Positions 23,723 to 30,841 of a DNA stretch of 44,090 nucleotides are shown here, one piece after another; within the stretch, counting starts at the first letter, position 1, and each line of letters opens with the position of its first letter. Under the pieces are notes generated by a model. It saw only the letters and a list, made by a program, of their open reading frames with translations, was not told the origin of the DNA and searched no databases. The DNA comes from Candidatus Dadabacteria bacterium. Lineage in GTDB: Bacteria > Desulfobacterota_D > UBA1144 > Nemesobacterales > Nemesobacteraceae. The translations under genes were made by a program, and so were the position numbers. The stretch is from positions 1 through 44,090 of the forward strand of contig JAPOYE010000085.1 of NCBI GenBank assembly GCA_026706695.1, written 5' to 3'.

Positions 23723-24624
23723 CTTCAGAAATCGTATGGGAGGTACCTGAACCGCTTTCCACTCACGATGTCCGCATGGACGACGAAACCGTCATTACGC
23801 TGCGGCAACATGGAAACCCGTCGGGACCGCGACTCGTTCTGAGCCACGGCAACGGTCTCGCAACCGACCTTTATTATCCGTTCTGGTCACTCTTGGTCGA
23901 CGATTTCGACCTTATAATCTACGATCTCAGAAACCATGGCTGGAACCCGGTAAGCGATCTTGAAAACCATAGTCTTCCAACATTGGCTCAGGACAACGAC
24001 ACCATTCTTGAGGCTGTTGACCTTCACTATGGAGCAAAGCCCAGAATAGGTGTGTTCCACTCAGTTGCGGCTCTGGCGACTCTGCTATCACCCAAAAAGG
24101 GCGGCGACTTTGCAGCCCGGGTTCTGTTCGACCCGCCTGTCTGCAAACCTGGCCGGAGCTTTAAGGATTATGAAGATATCGCAAAACGTATGGCCAAAAC
24201 GATCCGTCAAAGCACAAGTCAGTTTAAAACCACGCAGGAACTTGTGGACATTCTTCCTTACATTCCAGCCTGGCAGCACGTGGTGCCAGGGGTATTCGAC
24301 CTTTACGCAAGAACAACCCTGCGTGAGTGTGCGAATGGAGAGGGGTATGAACCTCGCTGCCCTCCTGAGTACCAGGCGCAATTAATAGAGTACGCCAGCG
24401 CCTTCGCCGTACTCGTGGACTTTCAGTCGCTACTCTGCCCGACAAAGGTCATCGGGGCTGACCCGACCTTGCCATACTCATACCTGCCGACGCTCGACCT
24501 GAGCGATATGTCTACCGTGGATTACGACTTTCTGCCTGACACTACGCACCTTCTTCTTTTGGAAAAGCCGCAGGAATGCGTCAGGTCCATGCTTGAGTTC
24601 ATCGAGCCGATTATCACTACGTAA
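23719..24624 (+). CDS. Alpha/beta hydrolase, probable acyl-release or tailoring enzyme
   Basis: A protein of about 301 residues with the alpha/beta-hydrolase core: oxyanion loop VLSHGNGLATDLYYPFW, strand LIIYDLRNHGWNP, nucleophile region RIGVFHSVAALATL (Ser about 115), and a late His in TTHLLLLEKPQE. The elbow is G-x-F-H-S-V-A-A, lacking the last Gly of GxSxG. The start is taken as GTG at 23719, which overlaps the PPTase stop (GTGA); a TTG six bases earlier is also open. Since the PKS has no thioesterase, this enzyme may hydrolyse the finished chain from ACP; other substrates are possible. Convergent with the permease gene. Confidence 0.78.
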   Translation: MTSEIVWEVPEPLSTHDVRMDDETVITLRQHGNPSGPRLVLSHGNGLATDLYYPFWSLLVDDFDLIIYDLRNHGWNPVSDLENHSLPTLAQDNDTILEAVDLHYGAKPRIGVFHSVAALATLLSPKKGGDFAARVLFDPPVCKPGRSFKDYEDIAKRMAKTIRQSTSQFKTTQELVDILPYIPAWQHVVPGVFDLYARTTLRECANGEGYEPRCPPEYQAQLIEYASAFAVLVDFQSLLCPTKVIGADPTLPYSYLPTLDLSDMSTVDYDFLPDTTHLLLLEKPQECVRSMLEFIEPIITT

Positions 24625-24668
24625 ACTCGGCCCCTTCCCTTGCGTTGGCTCGCCAATTCAGGCAGCCG

Positions 24669-26417
24669 TTACGCTTCGACCCGCACCGTAACGATATCCA
24701 TCCCCTGATATTTCCGGTGGCGCACCGATGAGGCATAATGACGCAACAGGCGGAACGATATTTCCCTCTCATCCACGCTTTCGTCCTCCTCGTTAAGATA
24801 CGCGAGACGGTCCTCCAGGTTCTCCTCGTCCTCAAGCGTCGAGATGAATTCCATCTCCACCGCCCTACCGTCGGGACGCACGGCTATGATCAGGCGCGAC
24901 GTTTTGTCCGTCCCGCTATCCTCGGGATATTCACTGTCTGGCTGCAGCAGGCTCGAGAGCGTCTCCTCGCCCGCCGAACGCAGCCGCTGGGTCGCCGCCT
25001 CGCTCCAGTCCATATCGGCGGCAACTTCCCGCATGAAGGCATCAATTTGCGGCAGGTCGGAAAAGTCCAGTCGGACCTCCAGCTTCCTGGAACGCGGACT
25101 GGTCACATTCAGGAAGATGTTGAGCGCAATCGCCGTTGCCGCGCCCACCGTGATGCCGTTGCCAAGCAGCGTGCCCCACGGGTGCGCCAGCAAGTTCTCA
25201 AGAATGTTTTGCTGCTCGAACCCGACACCAAGCGCGAACGACACGCCTACAACAACGGTCTTTTGAAAATCCAGTCCGTCGCGCACAATAGTCTGCACTC
25301 CCTCGACAAAAAATATTCCCACGGCAAGTAAGAGAAATGCCCCCATCACCGGATTGGGTATGGTGAGCAGCGCGCCCGTGAACTTTGGCAGCAATGCCAG
25401 TACCAGAAGCATGATCGCTATAACGTATCCCACATTGCGGGCGGCGACTCCCGTCATGTTCACGACCGACGCCGTGAATGACGAATATGGCGACGCAGGA
25501 GGCGTTCCGGCAAGACCCGATAGCAAAACACCCAGCCCATTTGAGTAGAGCGAGCCTTGGAGCAGCCGAAAATCGGTCGTCCTCGGTCTGCGCCGCGACA
25601 CCCGTTGAATTACCACATTGTCTCCAATGCCTTTGATCGCCTGCACCAGAGTGACAATCAGGAACATCGGCAGCAACGCCCAGAATCCGGCAGCCAATGT
25701 AAGATCCAACCCTTGGAAACCGACTTGGGGAATGCCGACCCACGGCGCCGCGTACAGCGGCTCCAGGTCATACACTCCCAGCAGGGCCGCAGCAATGCAT
25801 CCGGATGCGAATCCGATCAGTATGGACCACGGACGCCAGCGCCGCGGGGCGCGCAGTATCAGCGCCGTGGATACCACCAGCGTTACCGCAGCTACGAACA
25901 GCCCAGCGAATGCCGGCGCACCCTCCGGGACTTCCCCGAATCGATCCAAACAGATGGGCAGCACCATCACGGCTATCAGCATAAGCACTGTGCCTGACAC
26001 GGTCGGCGTTATCACGCGCCGCAGTTGGGGAAGCCTTGTCGCTATAGCAAAGAAAAAAAGCGCAGACACTACCATCAGGCTGGCCAGCATCGCCGGTCCT
26101 CCCTCATGCAGGGCAAATACCGACAGCGGGATGTAGTTGGGCGTCACTCCCATGACGACCAGATGCCCCGCACCAAATCGGCTTATCTTGGAGGCTTGCA
26201 GCGCGGTGACTATCCCTACGATTATCAGCGCCGAGAATACGGACCAGGTCAGATATGCTTCGTTCTGGCCGGTCGCTAGAACATTGATAACCACTATCGA
26301 AACTGCGAGCGGCAGCACAAGCACGATGCCCTGTATGGCGACGATGAAAGAGGAGAGCGGCGTGCATTTTTCGTCCGGCTCGTAGCGGATGTGGTCGTTT
26401 ACAGGGGTTGAAGCCAA
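24669..26417 (-). CDS. NCS2-type (xanthine/uracil) permease with C-terminal GHKL-like domain
   Basis: A 582-residue protein. Residues about 20-440 form an NCS2 nucleobase permease with about 12-14 membrane helices and family segments such as ISRFGAGHLVVMGVTPNYIP, LVQAIKGIGDNVVIQRVSRR and GLAGTPPASPYSSFTASVV. The transported compound cannot be fixed from sequence. Residues about 449-582 are soluble, acidic, and resemble RsbW-type GHKL ATPase domains in layout (MREVAADMDWSEAATQRL then RSAGEETLSSLL, a central strand pair, and a final FRLLRHYASSVRHRKYQGMD). The usual N-box Asn appears replaced by Ser. It starts with TTG at 26417 behind GGGAGG. It is antisense-facing to the PKS operon and shares its CGN-rich codon use. 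Confidence 0.85.
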   Translation of the reverse strand: MASTPVNDHIRYEPDEKCTPLSSFIVAIQGIVLVLPLAVSIVVINVLATGQNEAYLTWSVFSALIIVGIVTALQASKISRFGAGHLVVMGVTPNYIPLSVFALHEGGPAMLASLMVVSALFFFAIATRLPQLRRVITPTVSGTVLMLIAVMVLPICLDRFGEVPEGAPAFAGLFVAAVTLVVSTALILRAPRRWRPWSILIGFASGCIAAALLGVYDLEPLYAAPWVGIPQVGFQGLDLTLAAGFWALLPMFLIVTLVQAIKGIGDNVVIQRVSRRRPRTTDFRLLQGSLYSNGLGVLLSGLAGTPPASPYSSFTASVVNMTGVAARNVGYVIAIMLLVLALLPKFTGALLTIPNPVMGAFLLLAVGIFFVEGVQTIVRDGLDFQKTVVVGVSFALGVGFEQQNILENLLAHPWGTLLGNGITVGAATAIALNIFLNVTSPRSRKLEVRLDFSDLPQIDAFMREVAADMDWSEAATQRLRSAGEETLSSLLQPDSEYPEDSGTDKTSRLIIAVRPDGRAVEMEFISTLEDEENLEDRLAYLNEEDESVDEREISFRLLRHYASSVRHRKYQGMDIVTVRVEA

Positions 26418-26465
26418 TCCGAACCTCCCAATCAGGTTTCATCGCTGGCGTAAAGAGTATCGGTA

Positions 26466-26867
26466 TCAGCTCAGCGTGTTAACCAGTTTAGCTTCGACGA
26501 TTCTGTGATCCTGAGTCAAAAGCGTCGCGCCGAGCACACGAGCGGTCGCCACGAGGATGCGGTCCGCCGGATCGCGGTGAAAGGAATCCGGCAACGACAC
26601 TAACTCGGCCGCTACCGCCGGAGAGATGCCATGTCGCCGCACCAGCGGAGGTGCAACCACCTTCTCCAACCACTCCCGGAGGGGAATCTTCAGGCGAATA
26701 CGACCCAGACTGTGCAGCATCGCCACTTCCCAAAGCGAAATATCAGATACCTGCAACGGCGAGTCGGCGTCGGCGGACGCAATAACGTCCTGTTGATCCC
26801 GAGACAGCCGACTGCGGTCCCCGTGCCACCACAGCAGGATATGTGTGTCGAGCAACACATTCTTCAC
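26466..26867 (-). CDS. PIN-domain toxin of a Phd/VapC-type pair
   Basis: A 133-residue PIN protein: VKNVLLDTHILLWWHGD with the first Asp, SDISLWEVAMLHSLGRI with the acidic second site, and PDSFHRDPADRILVATARVL with the third, then LTQDHRI. This is the common PIN type paired with Phd/YefM antitoxins. The start is the GTG at 26867, overlapping the antitoxin stop by 4 bases (GTGA); an upstream GTG at 26882 is in frame but lies deeper in the antitoxin gene. Probably an active ribonuclease. Confidence 0.88.
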   Translation of the reverse strand: MKNVLLDTHILLWWHGDRSRLSRDQQDVIASADADSPLQVSDISLWEVAMLHSLGRIRLKIPLREWLEKVVAPPLVRRHGISPAVAAELVSLPDSFHRDPADRILVATARVLGATLLTQDHRIVEAKLVNTLS

Positions 26868-27100
26868 TTCAGGCTGTCCCACTGCTCTTCTGGGAACACT
26901 GGTTCCACTACATCGCCATCTATGATGACCGTCTCCTCCAGTTCACTCTGGGGATACCGGTTTCCCTCGCTGAGCACACGTGACAGCTCCGCAACTGGCT
27001 TACCACGCTTCAGGATAACCACCCGTTCGCCGGTCTCGTGAACGCGGTCGAGGATGGCTAGGCACCGTGCCTTGAAATCGGATGCATTAATCGTCGTCAT
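26864..27100 (-). CDS. Phd/YefM-type antitoxin
   Basis: A 78-residue protein beginning MTTINASDFKARCLAILDRV, with ERVVILKRGKPVAELSRV in the middle: the Phd fold that dimerises to bind operator DNA. The C-terminal half (EETVIIDGDVVEPVFPEEQW) is acidic and should occupy the toxin's active-site groove. The ATG at 27100 is chosen because it begins the conserved fold; one at 27115 would add five nonconserved residues. No Shine-Dalgarno is evident. Operator repeats lie over the start region. Confidence 0.85.
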   Translation of the reverse strand: MTTINASDFKARCLAILDRVHETGERVVILKRGKPVAELSRVLSEGNRYPQSELEETVIIDGDVVEPVFPEEQWDSLK

Positions 27101-27127
27101 ATGACCAGTATTCATGACCGGTCATAT
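27098..27127 (-). promoter_or_regulatory. Operator repeats over Phd antitoxin start
   Basis: ATATGACC (27099-27106) and GGTCATAT (27120-27127) form an 8-bp inverted repeat, and within it lies the perfect 12-bp palindrome ATGACCGGTCAT (27114-27125). Clustered half-sites at an antitoxin start are typical of Phd autoregulation (inference). Confidence 0.55.
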
Positions 27128-27189
27128 TATGTCAAGGCACTTCGGAAGAATGCAAGAAAACCGAAGAAGTAGGTTTTTTCTCCCCGCTC

Positions 27190-28419
27190 CTACCTGTCGA
27201 CTTCCCCGAGCACTATGTCAATGCTGCCTATCGCGGCAACGACATCGGAGACGAATCCCCCTTTTACCATACCCGGAAGGGCCTGCAGGTTCACAAATGA
27301 CGGCCCGCGAACCCGCATTCTGTAGGGTTTTCCCGTACCGTCGCTTACTATGTAGTAACCAAGCTCTCCCTTGGGGTTCTCCACGGCGTGGTATATCTCC
27401 CCGGGAGGAGTCTCAAAACCGCTGTAAACCAGCACGAAATGCCTGATCAGGGATTCCATTTTAGTGTAGACAAGCTCTTTTTCGGGCAAGACGATATCGG
27501 GAAGATCGGCTATGTAGGGGCCGTCGGGAAGATTACGAAGAGCCTGCTCGATTATGCGAAGGCTCTGTCTCATCTCCTCCATCCTGCAGAGATACCTGGC
27601 GTACGCGTCTCCTTCATTGGCGACCGGTATGTCGAACTCGTAGTTTTCGTAATCAAGGTAGGGAGCGGCCTTTCTTACGTCATACGGAACGCCGCTTCCT
27701 CTCAGTATGGGGCCGGTAATTCCAAGATCGATAGCCTGCTCCTTGCTTATAACCGCCACTTCCTTGGTGCGGTCGATCCATATCCTGTTTCTCGTAAGAA
27801 GCCTGTCTATCTCGCTTAAGGTCTCAGGGAATATCTTAAGAAAATTCCTTATCGTGTCCGGGAAATCTTCGGGAAGATCCATGGGGAGGCCCCCCACCCT
27901 GGGGTATGAAGTCGTGAGTCTCGCTCCGCACACCATCTCGAGAATCTCGTAGATACGCTCTCTCTCCTTGAAGCAGAAAAGAAAAGCGGTCATCGCGCCG
28001 AGATCCATGGCGTTTGCGCCTATACCTATGAGGTGGGACTCGATCCTGCCGAGCTCAAACATTATCACCTCGGCCACCTTGGCCCTCGGGGGAATCTCAT
28101 CCTCAATCCCGAGGAGCTTCTCAACGGCCAGTATGAAGCCTATGTTGTTGCAAATCGAGGCCAGGTAGTCCATTCTGTCGGTGTAGGGAAGACATTTCTG
28201 GTAGGAGATATCCTCGCAGAGCTTCTCTATTCCCCTGTGCAGGTAGCCGATGTGAGGAACGGCTTCTTGGACTATCTCTCCGTCAAGGTAAAGAACCACC
28301 CGCAGAACCCCGTGGGTTGACGGATGCTGCGGCCCCATGTTAAGCATCATGGTCTGTTTTCTCGTACCGTCGGCCTCAGTGCCTAGCTCTTCTGTAACAA
28401 TCTCGACTCTTTCCATCAC
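27190..28419 (-). CDS. nuoD: NADH-quinone oxidoreductase subunit D
   Basis: The 49-kDa-type peripheral-arm subunit that helps form the quinone site. The 409-residue protein begins its conserved part with MMLNMGPQHPSTHGVLR and continues with GYLHRGIEKLCEDISYQKCL, then YPRVGGLPMDLPEDF, RGSGVPYDVRKAAPYLDYE, and ends with the standard ALPGMVKGGFVSDVVAAIGS then IDIVLGEVDR. It overlaps nuoC by 4 bases (ATGA). nuoE and later genes do not follow; the next gene downstream is the TA pair of the accessory block, so the operon ends unusually early here. Confidence 0.96.
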   Translation of the reverse strand: MMERVEIVTEELGTEADGTRKQTMMLNMGPQHPSTHGVLRVVLYLDGEIVQEAVPHIGYLHRGIEKLCEDISYQKCLPYTDRMDYLASICNNIGFILAVEKLLGIEDEIPPRAKVAEVIMFELGRIESHLIGIGANAMDLGAMTAFLFCFKERERIYEILEMVCGARLTTSYPRVGGLPMDLPEDFPDTIRNFLKIFPETLSEIDRLLTRNRIWIDRTKEVAVISKEQAIDLGITGPILRGSGVPYDVRKAAPYLDYENYEFDIPVANEGDAYARYLCRMEEMRQSLRIIEQALRNLPDGPYIADLPDIVLPEKELVYTKMESLIRHFVLVYSGFETPPGEIYHAVENPKGELGYYIVSDGTGKPYRMRVRGPSFVNLQALPGMVKGGFVSDVVAAIGSIDIVLGEVDR

Positions 28420-28934
28420 TCAAGCCCCTCATCAAGAGCCCGCTCGAAAGATCTCTTTGAAGATTCCCTGTCTCTCACGTCGAAATCCTTTCTGAGCGGA
28501 AACTGGTCGTAATCCTCGGGCATCAGTATTCTTCTCGGGTCGGGATGTCCTCTGAAAGTTATCCCGAACATATCGTAAGCCTCTCTCTCAAGCCAGTTCG
28601 CCCCGGACCACACCGACGTTACGGAATCAATCGCGGGGTTATCCTGCTCAAGAGCAGCCTTGAGCCTTATTTTCAGGTTCTCTTCGTAGTTCTCACCGAA
28701 GCGGTGAATGAGGTAAACAACCTCGTACCTTGGGAATTTAACGGTCAGGTAGTCAACAACCGTAACGTCCACAAGGTAAGTAAAACCGAGGGTGTTTTTC
28801 AGAAGCGAACAGCACTCGACTATCGATTCTGCCTTTACAGTAAAGGTGGTCTCCCCGCGGAATGTGCTCTCCGAGAGGATGTACCCGCTTATTTTTTCCC
28901 TTATTTGATCGACAGGGTCAGGTGGGGAGGTCAT
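28416..28934 (-). CDS. nuoC: NADH-quinone oxidoreductase subunit C
   Basis: The 30-kDa-type subunit of the complex I peripheral arm, 172 residues. The signature [20 protein letters not shown] then [20 protein letters not shown] is complete. It is separate from NuoD rather than fused as in E. coli. It overlaps nuoD and nuoB by 4 bases each, indicating tight coupling. Confidence 0.95.
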   Translation of the reverse strand: MTSPPDPVDQIREKISGYILSESTFRGETTFTVKAESIVECCSLLKNTLGFTYLVDVTVVDYLTVKFPRYEVVYLIHRFGENYEENLKIRLKAALEQDNPAIDSVTSVWSGANWLEREAYDMFGITFRGHPDPRRILMPEDYDQFPLRKDFDVRDRESSKRSFERALDEGLE

Positions 28935-29416
28935 ACGATCGGGGGTCCCTCGTTATCTATTTTCTTCTGGATTTTCATGACGGCGTCAATAAGGGCTTCG
29001 GGTCTCGGGGGACAGCCGCCAACGTAAACATCCACCGGAAGGAATTCGTCTATTCCCTGAACAACAGCGTAACTGTCAAAAGGTCCGCCGCCGCATGTAC
29101 ACGACCCCATCGCTATTACCCACTTGGGTTCGGGCATCTGTTCGTAGATCCTTCTGCAGACCGACGCCATCTTGTAGGTTATGGTACCGGAAACTATCAT
29201 CAGATCCGCCTGTCTCGGCGAGAATCTCACGGTTTCGGCCCCGAACCTCGCGATATCAAACCTCGAGGAGAAAGTCCCCATCATCTCAATCGCGCAACAA
29301 GCGGTTCCAAAAGCCATTGGCCACAGGCTGTGTTTCCTTCCCCAGTTGGCAACCGCGGAGACCTTGGTCGTTAGAAAACCGTCTCCGCCGAGAAGTGGTC
29401 CGCTGCTTACTCCCAT
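28931..29416 (-). CDS. nuoB: NADH-quinone oxidoreductase subunit B
   Basis: Holds iron-sulfur cluster N2, the last electron carrier before quinone. The 161-residue protein shows the cluster Cys residues in [11 protein letters not shown], in [14 protein letters not shown] and in [13 protein letters not shown]. It overlaps nuoA by 10 bases and nuoC by 4. Length and motifs are typical. Confidence 0.96.
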   Translation of the reverse strand: MGVSSGPLLGGDGFLTTKVSAVANWGRKHSLWPMAFGTACCAIEMMGTFSSRFDIARFGAETVRFSPRQADLMIVSGTITYKMASVCRRIYEQMPEPKWVIAMGSCTCGGGPFDSYAVVQGIDEFLPVDVYVGGCPPRPEALIDAVMKIQKKIDNEGPPIV

Positions 29417-29829
29417 TCCAAAGCTCCTTTTTTGAGAACGTAAAAGTACCCGCCGATTACAACAAAAAGGAATGCCAGCACCTCAATAAGTGCCACCATC
29501 CCAAGCTCCCTGAACACGACCGCCCAGGCGACAAGGAACACGATTTCTATGTCAAACAGTATGAAGAGGGCTCCTATGAGGTAATACTTGAGTGAAACCT
29601 TCTCCCTTGCGTCTCCCTTGGGAACCATCCCCGATTCATACGGAATCAGCTTGCGCCAGCTTCCGTATCTTTTCGGACCGAGCAGATAGGAAACGGACAG
29701 AAGCGCCGCGGCAAGAACGATCGCTATTACTATTATCAGGAGGACGGGAACATACTGGTCTAACACAACACAAACAAGGTTAGTATCAGGGGATAAATTG
29801 TCAAGAAAATCCCACGCTCCCGCAACCAT
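29407..29829 (-). CDS. nuoA: NADH-quinone oxidoreductase subunit A
   Basis: A small membrane subunit of complex I at the junction of the arms. The 140-residue protein has three hydrophobic helices and the family motif [20 protein letters not shown], then [18 protein letters not shown]. The N-terminus before [10 protein letters not shown] is longer than usual and has no clear Shine-Dalgarno, so the true start may be a GTG about 20 codons inside. First gene of the nuoABCD run; divergent from the sirtuin gene across 64 bp. Confidence 0.93.
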   Translation of the reverse strand: MVAGAWDFLDNLSPDTNLVCVVLDQYVPVLLIIVIAIVLAAALLSVSYLLGPKRYGSWRKLIPYESGMVPKGDAREKVSLKYYLIGALFILFDIEIVFLVAWAVVFRELGMVALIEVLAFLFVVIGGYFYVLKKGALEWE

Positions 29830-29893
29830 GTTTTTACGGTCAACAATGGGAAAAGACCTGTAAAACGGTTAACATATCCCGGGTTACGCAAAC

Positions 29894-30643
29894 ATGGAAA
29901 AAGAGATCGCAAAAGCGTACGAATTCGTAACCAATTCCAACGAAATCGTCGTCCTTACAGGGGCGGGAATCTCGGCTGAAAGCGGTATTCCCACATACAG
30001 GGGAGAAGAAGGGCTCTGGAGGAATTACGACCCCCACGAACTTGCAACGCCAGAGGCCTTTTTCAGAAATCCCAAGTTGGTGTGGGAGTGGTATGACTCA
30101 AGAAGGGCTATAATGAAAAACGCCAAGCCCAATCCCGGCCACTTCGCGATAACCGCGCTTGAGAAGGAAAAAAAGGACTTCACACTCATAACGCAAAACG
30201 TAGACGGCCTTCACTTCGCGGCCGGGACACGAAACGTAATAGAACTTCACGGAAGTCTCTGGGAAATCAAATGCACCGAATGCGAAAAAGTGGAGAAGAA
30301 CTATCAGGTACCTATTCCGGAACTTCCCCCTAAGTGCGACGCCTGCGACGCGCCAATGAGGCCGAACACCGTGCTGTTCGGAGAAATCATCCCGATGGAG
30401 ACAATAGACAGGTGCCTGTTCGCAATAGAGCAGTGCGATCTTCTTCTGATAGTGGGAACCTCGGGAGTGGTCGAACCTGCGGCTTCAATGGGGCTTATAG
30501 CGAAAAAAAGCGAGAAACCGGTAGTGGAAATCAATATTGATGTGACCCCCGGTACGGGTCTTTACGACGCAAGCGTAATGGGTAAATCGGGAGAAGTCCT
30601 GCCCCTCCTCGTGGAATCCGAAACTTCCAGAAACCGAATGTGA
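29894..30643 (+). CDS. cobB: NAD-dependent sirtuin deacylase (CobB-like)
   Basis: A 249-residue class III-type sirtuin that removes acyl groups from protein lysines using NAD+. Seen are VVLTGAGISAESGIPTYRG, the catalytic His region TQNVDGLH plus VIELHGSLWEIKC, two Zn2+ pairs (KCTEC and KCDACDAP), FGEIIP, and VGTSGVVEPAA. WEWYDSRR has the Tyr-x-x-Arg that marks sirtuins accepting succinyl or malonyl lysine as well as acetyl. The C-terminus has VEINIDVTPGTGLYD. Stands alone on its strand. Confidence 0.94.
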   Translation: MEKEIAKAYEFVTNSNEIVVLTGAGISAESGIPTYRGEEGLWRNYDPHELATPEAFFRNPKLVWEWYDSRRAIMKNAKPNPGHFAITALEKEKKDFTLITQNVDGLHFAAGTRNVIELHGSLWEIKCTECEKVEKNYQVPIPELPPKCDACDAPMRPNTVLFGEIIPMETIDRCLFAIEQCDLLLIVGTSGVVEPAASMGLIAKKSEKPVVEINIDVTPGTGLYDASVMGKSGEVLPLLVESETSRNRM

Positions 30644-30841
30644 CGAAAAATCAGGCCGGGTCCCGAGATTCTGGACCAGAGAATCCACTCAAAGGGAATT
30701 CACAAGAGCGTAAAAAATTAAGTCCTACGGCACATCTCACCATCCAGCCCCAACTGCCATTACTAGGTAGTTGTTGAGTTTGATAGGACCACTCGTATTG
30801 AATAATTTTTATAATCTAGGCTAACACGGAGAAGGCGTATC

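Noticed and set aside
11895-27189. Simple insertion of the PKS block into one nuo operon
   Set aside because: nuoN is on the plus strand and nuoABCD on the minus strand, so the pieces cannot be joined by removing the block alone.
30667-30685. GATTCT/AGAATC hairpin after the sirtuin gene as a terminator
   Set aside because: Only six base pairs, AT-rich, with no T tract; too weak to annotate.
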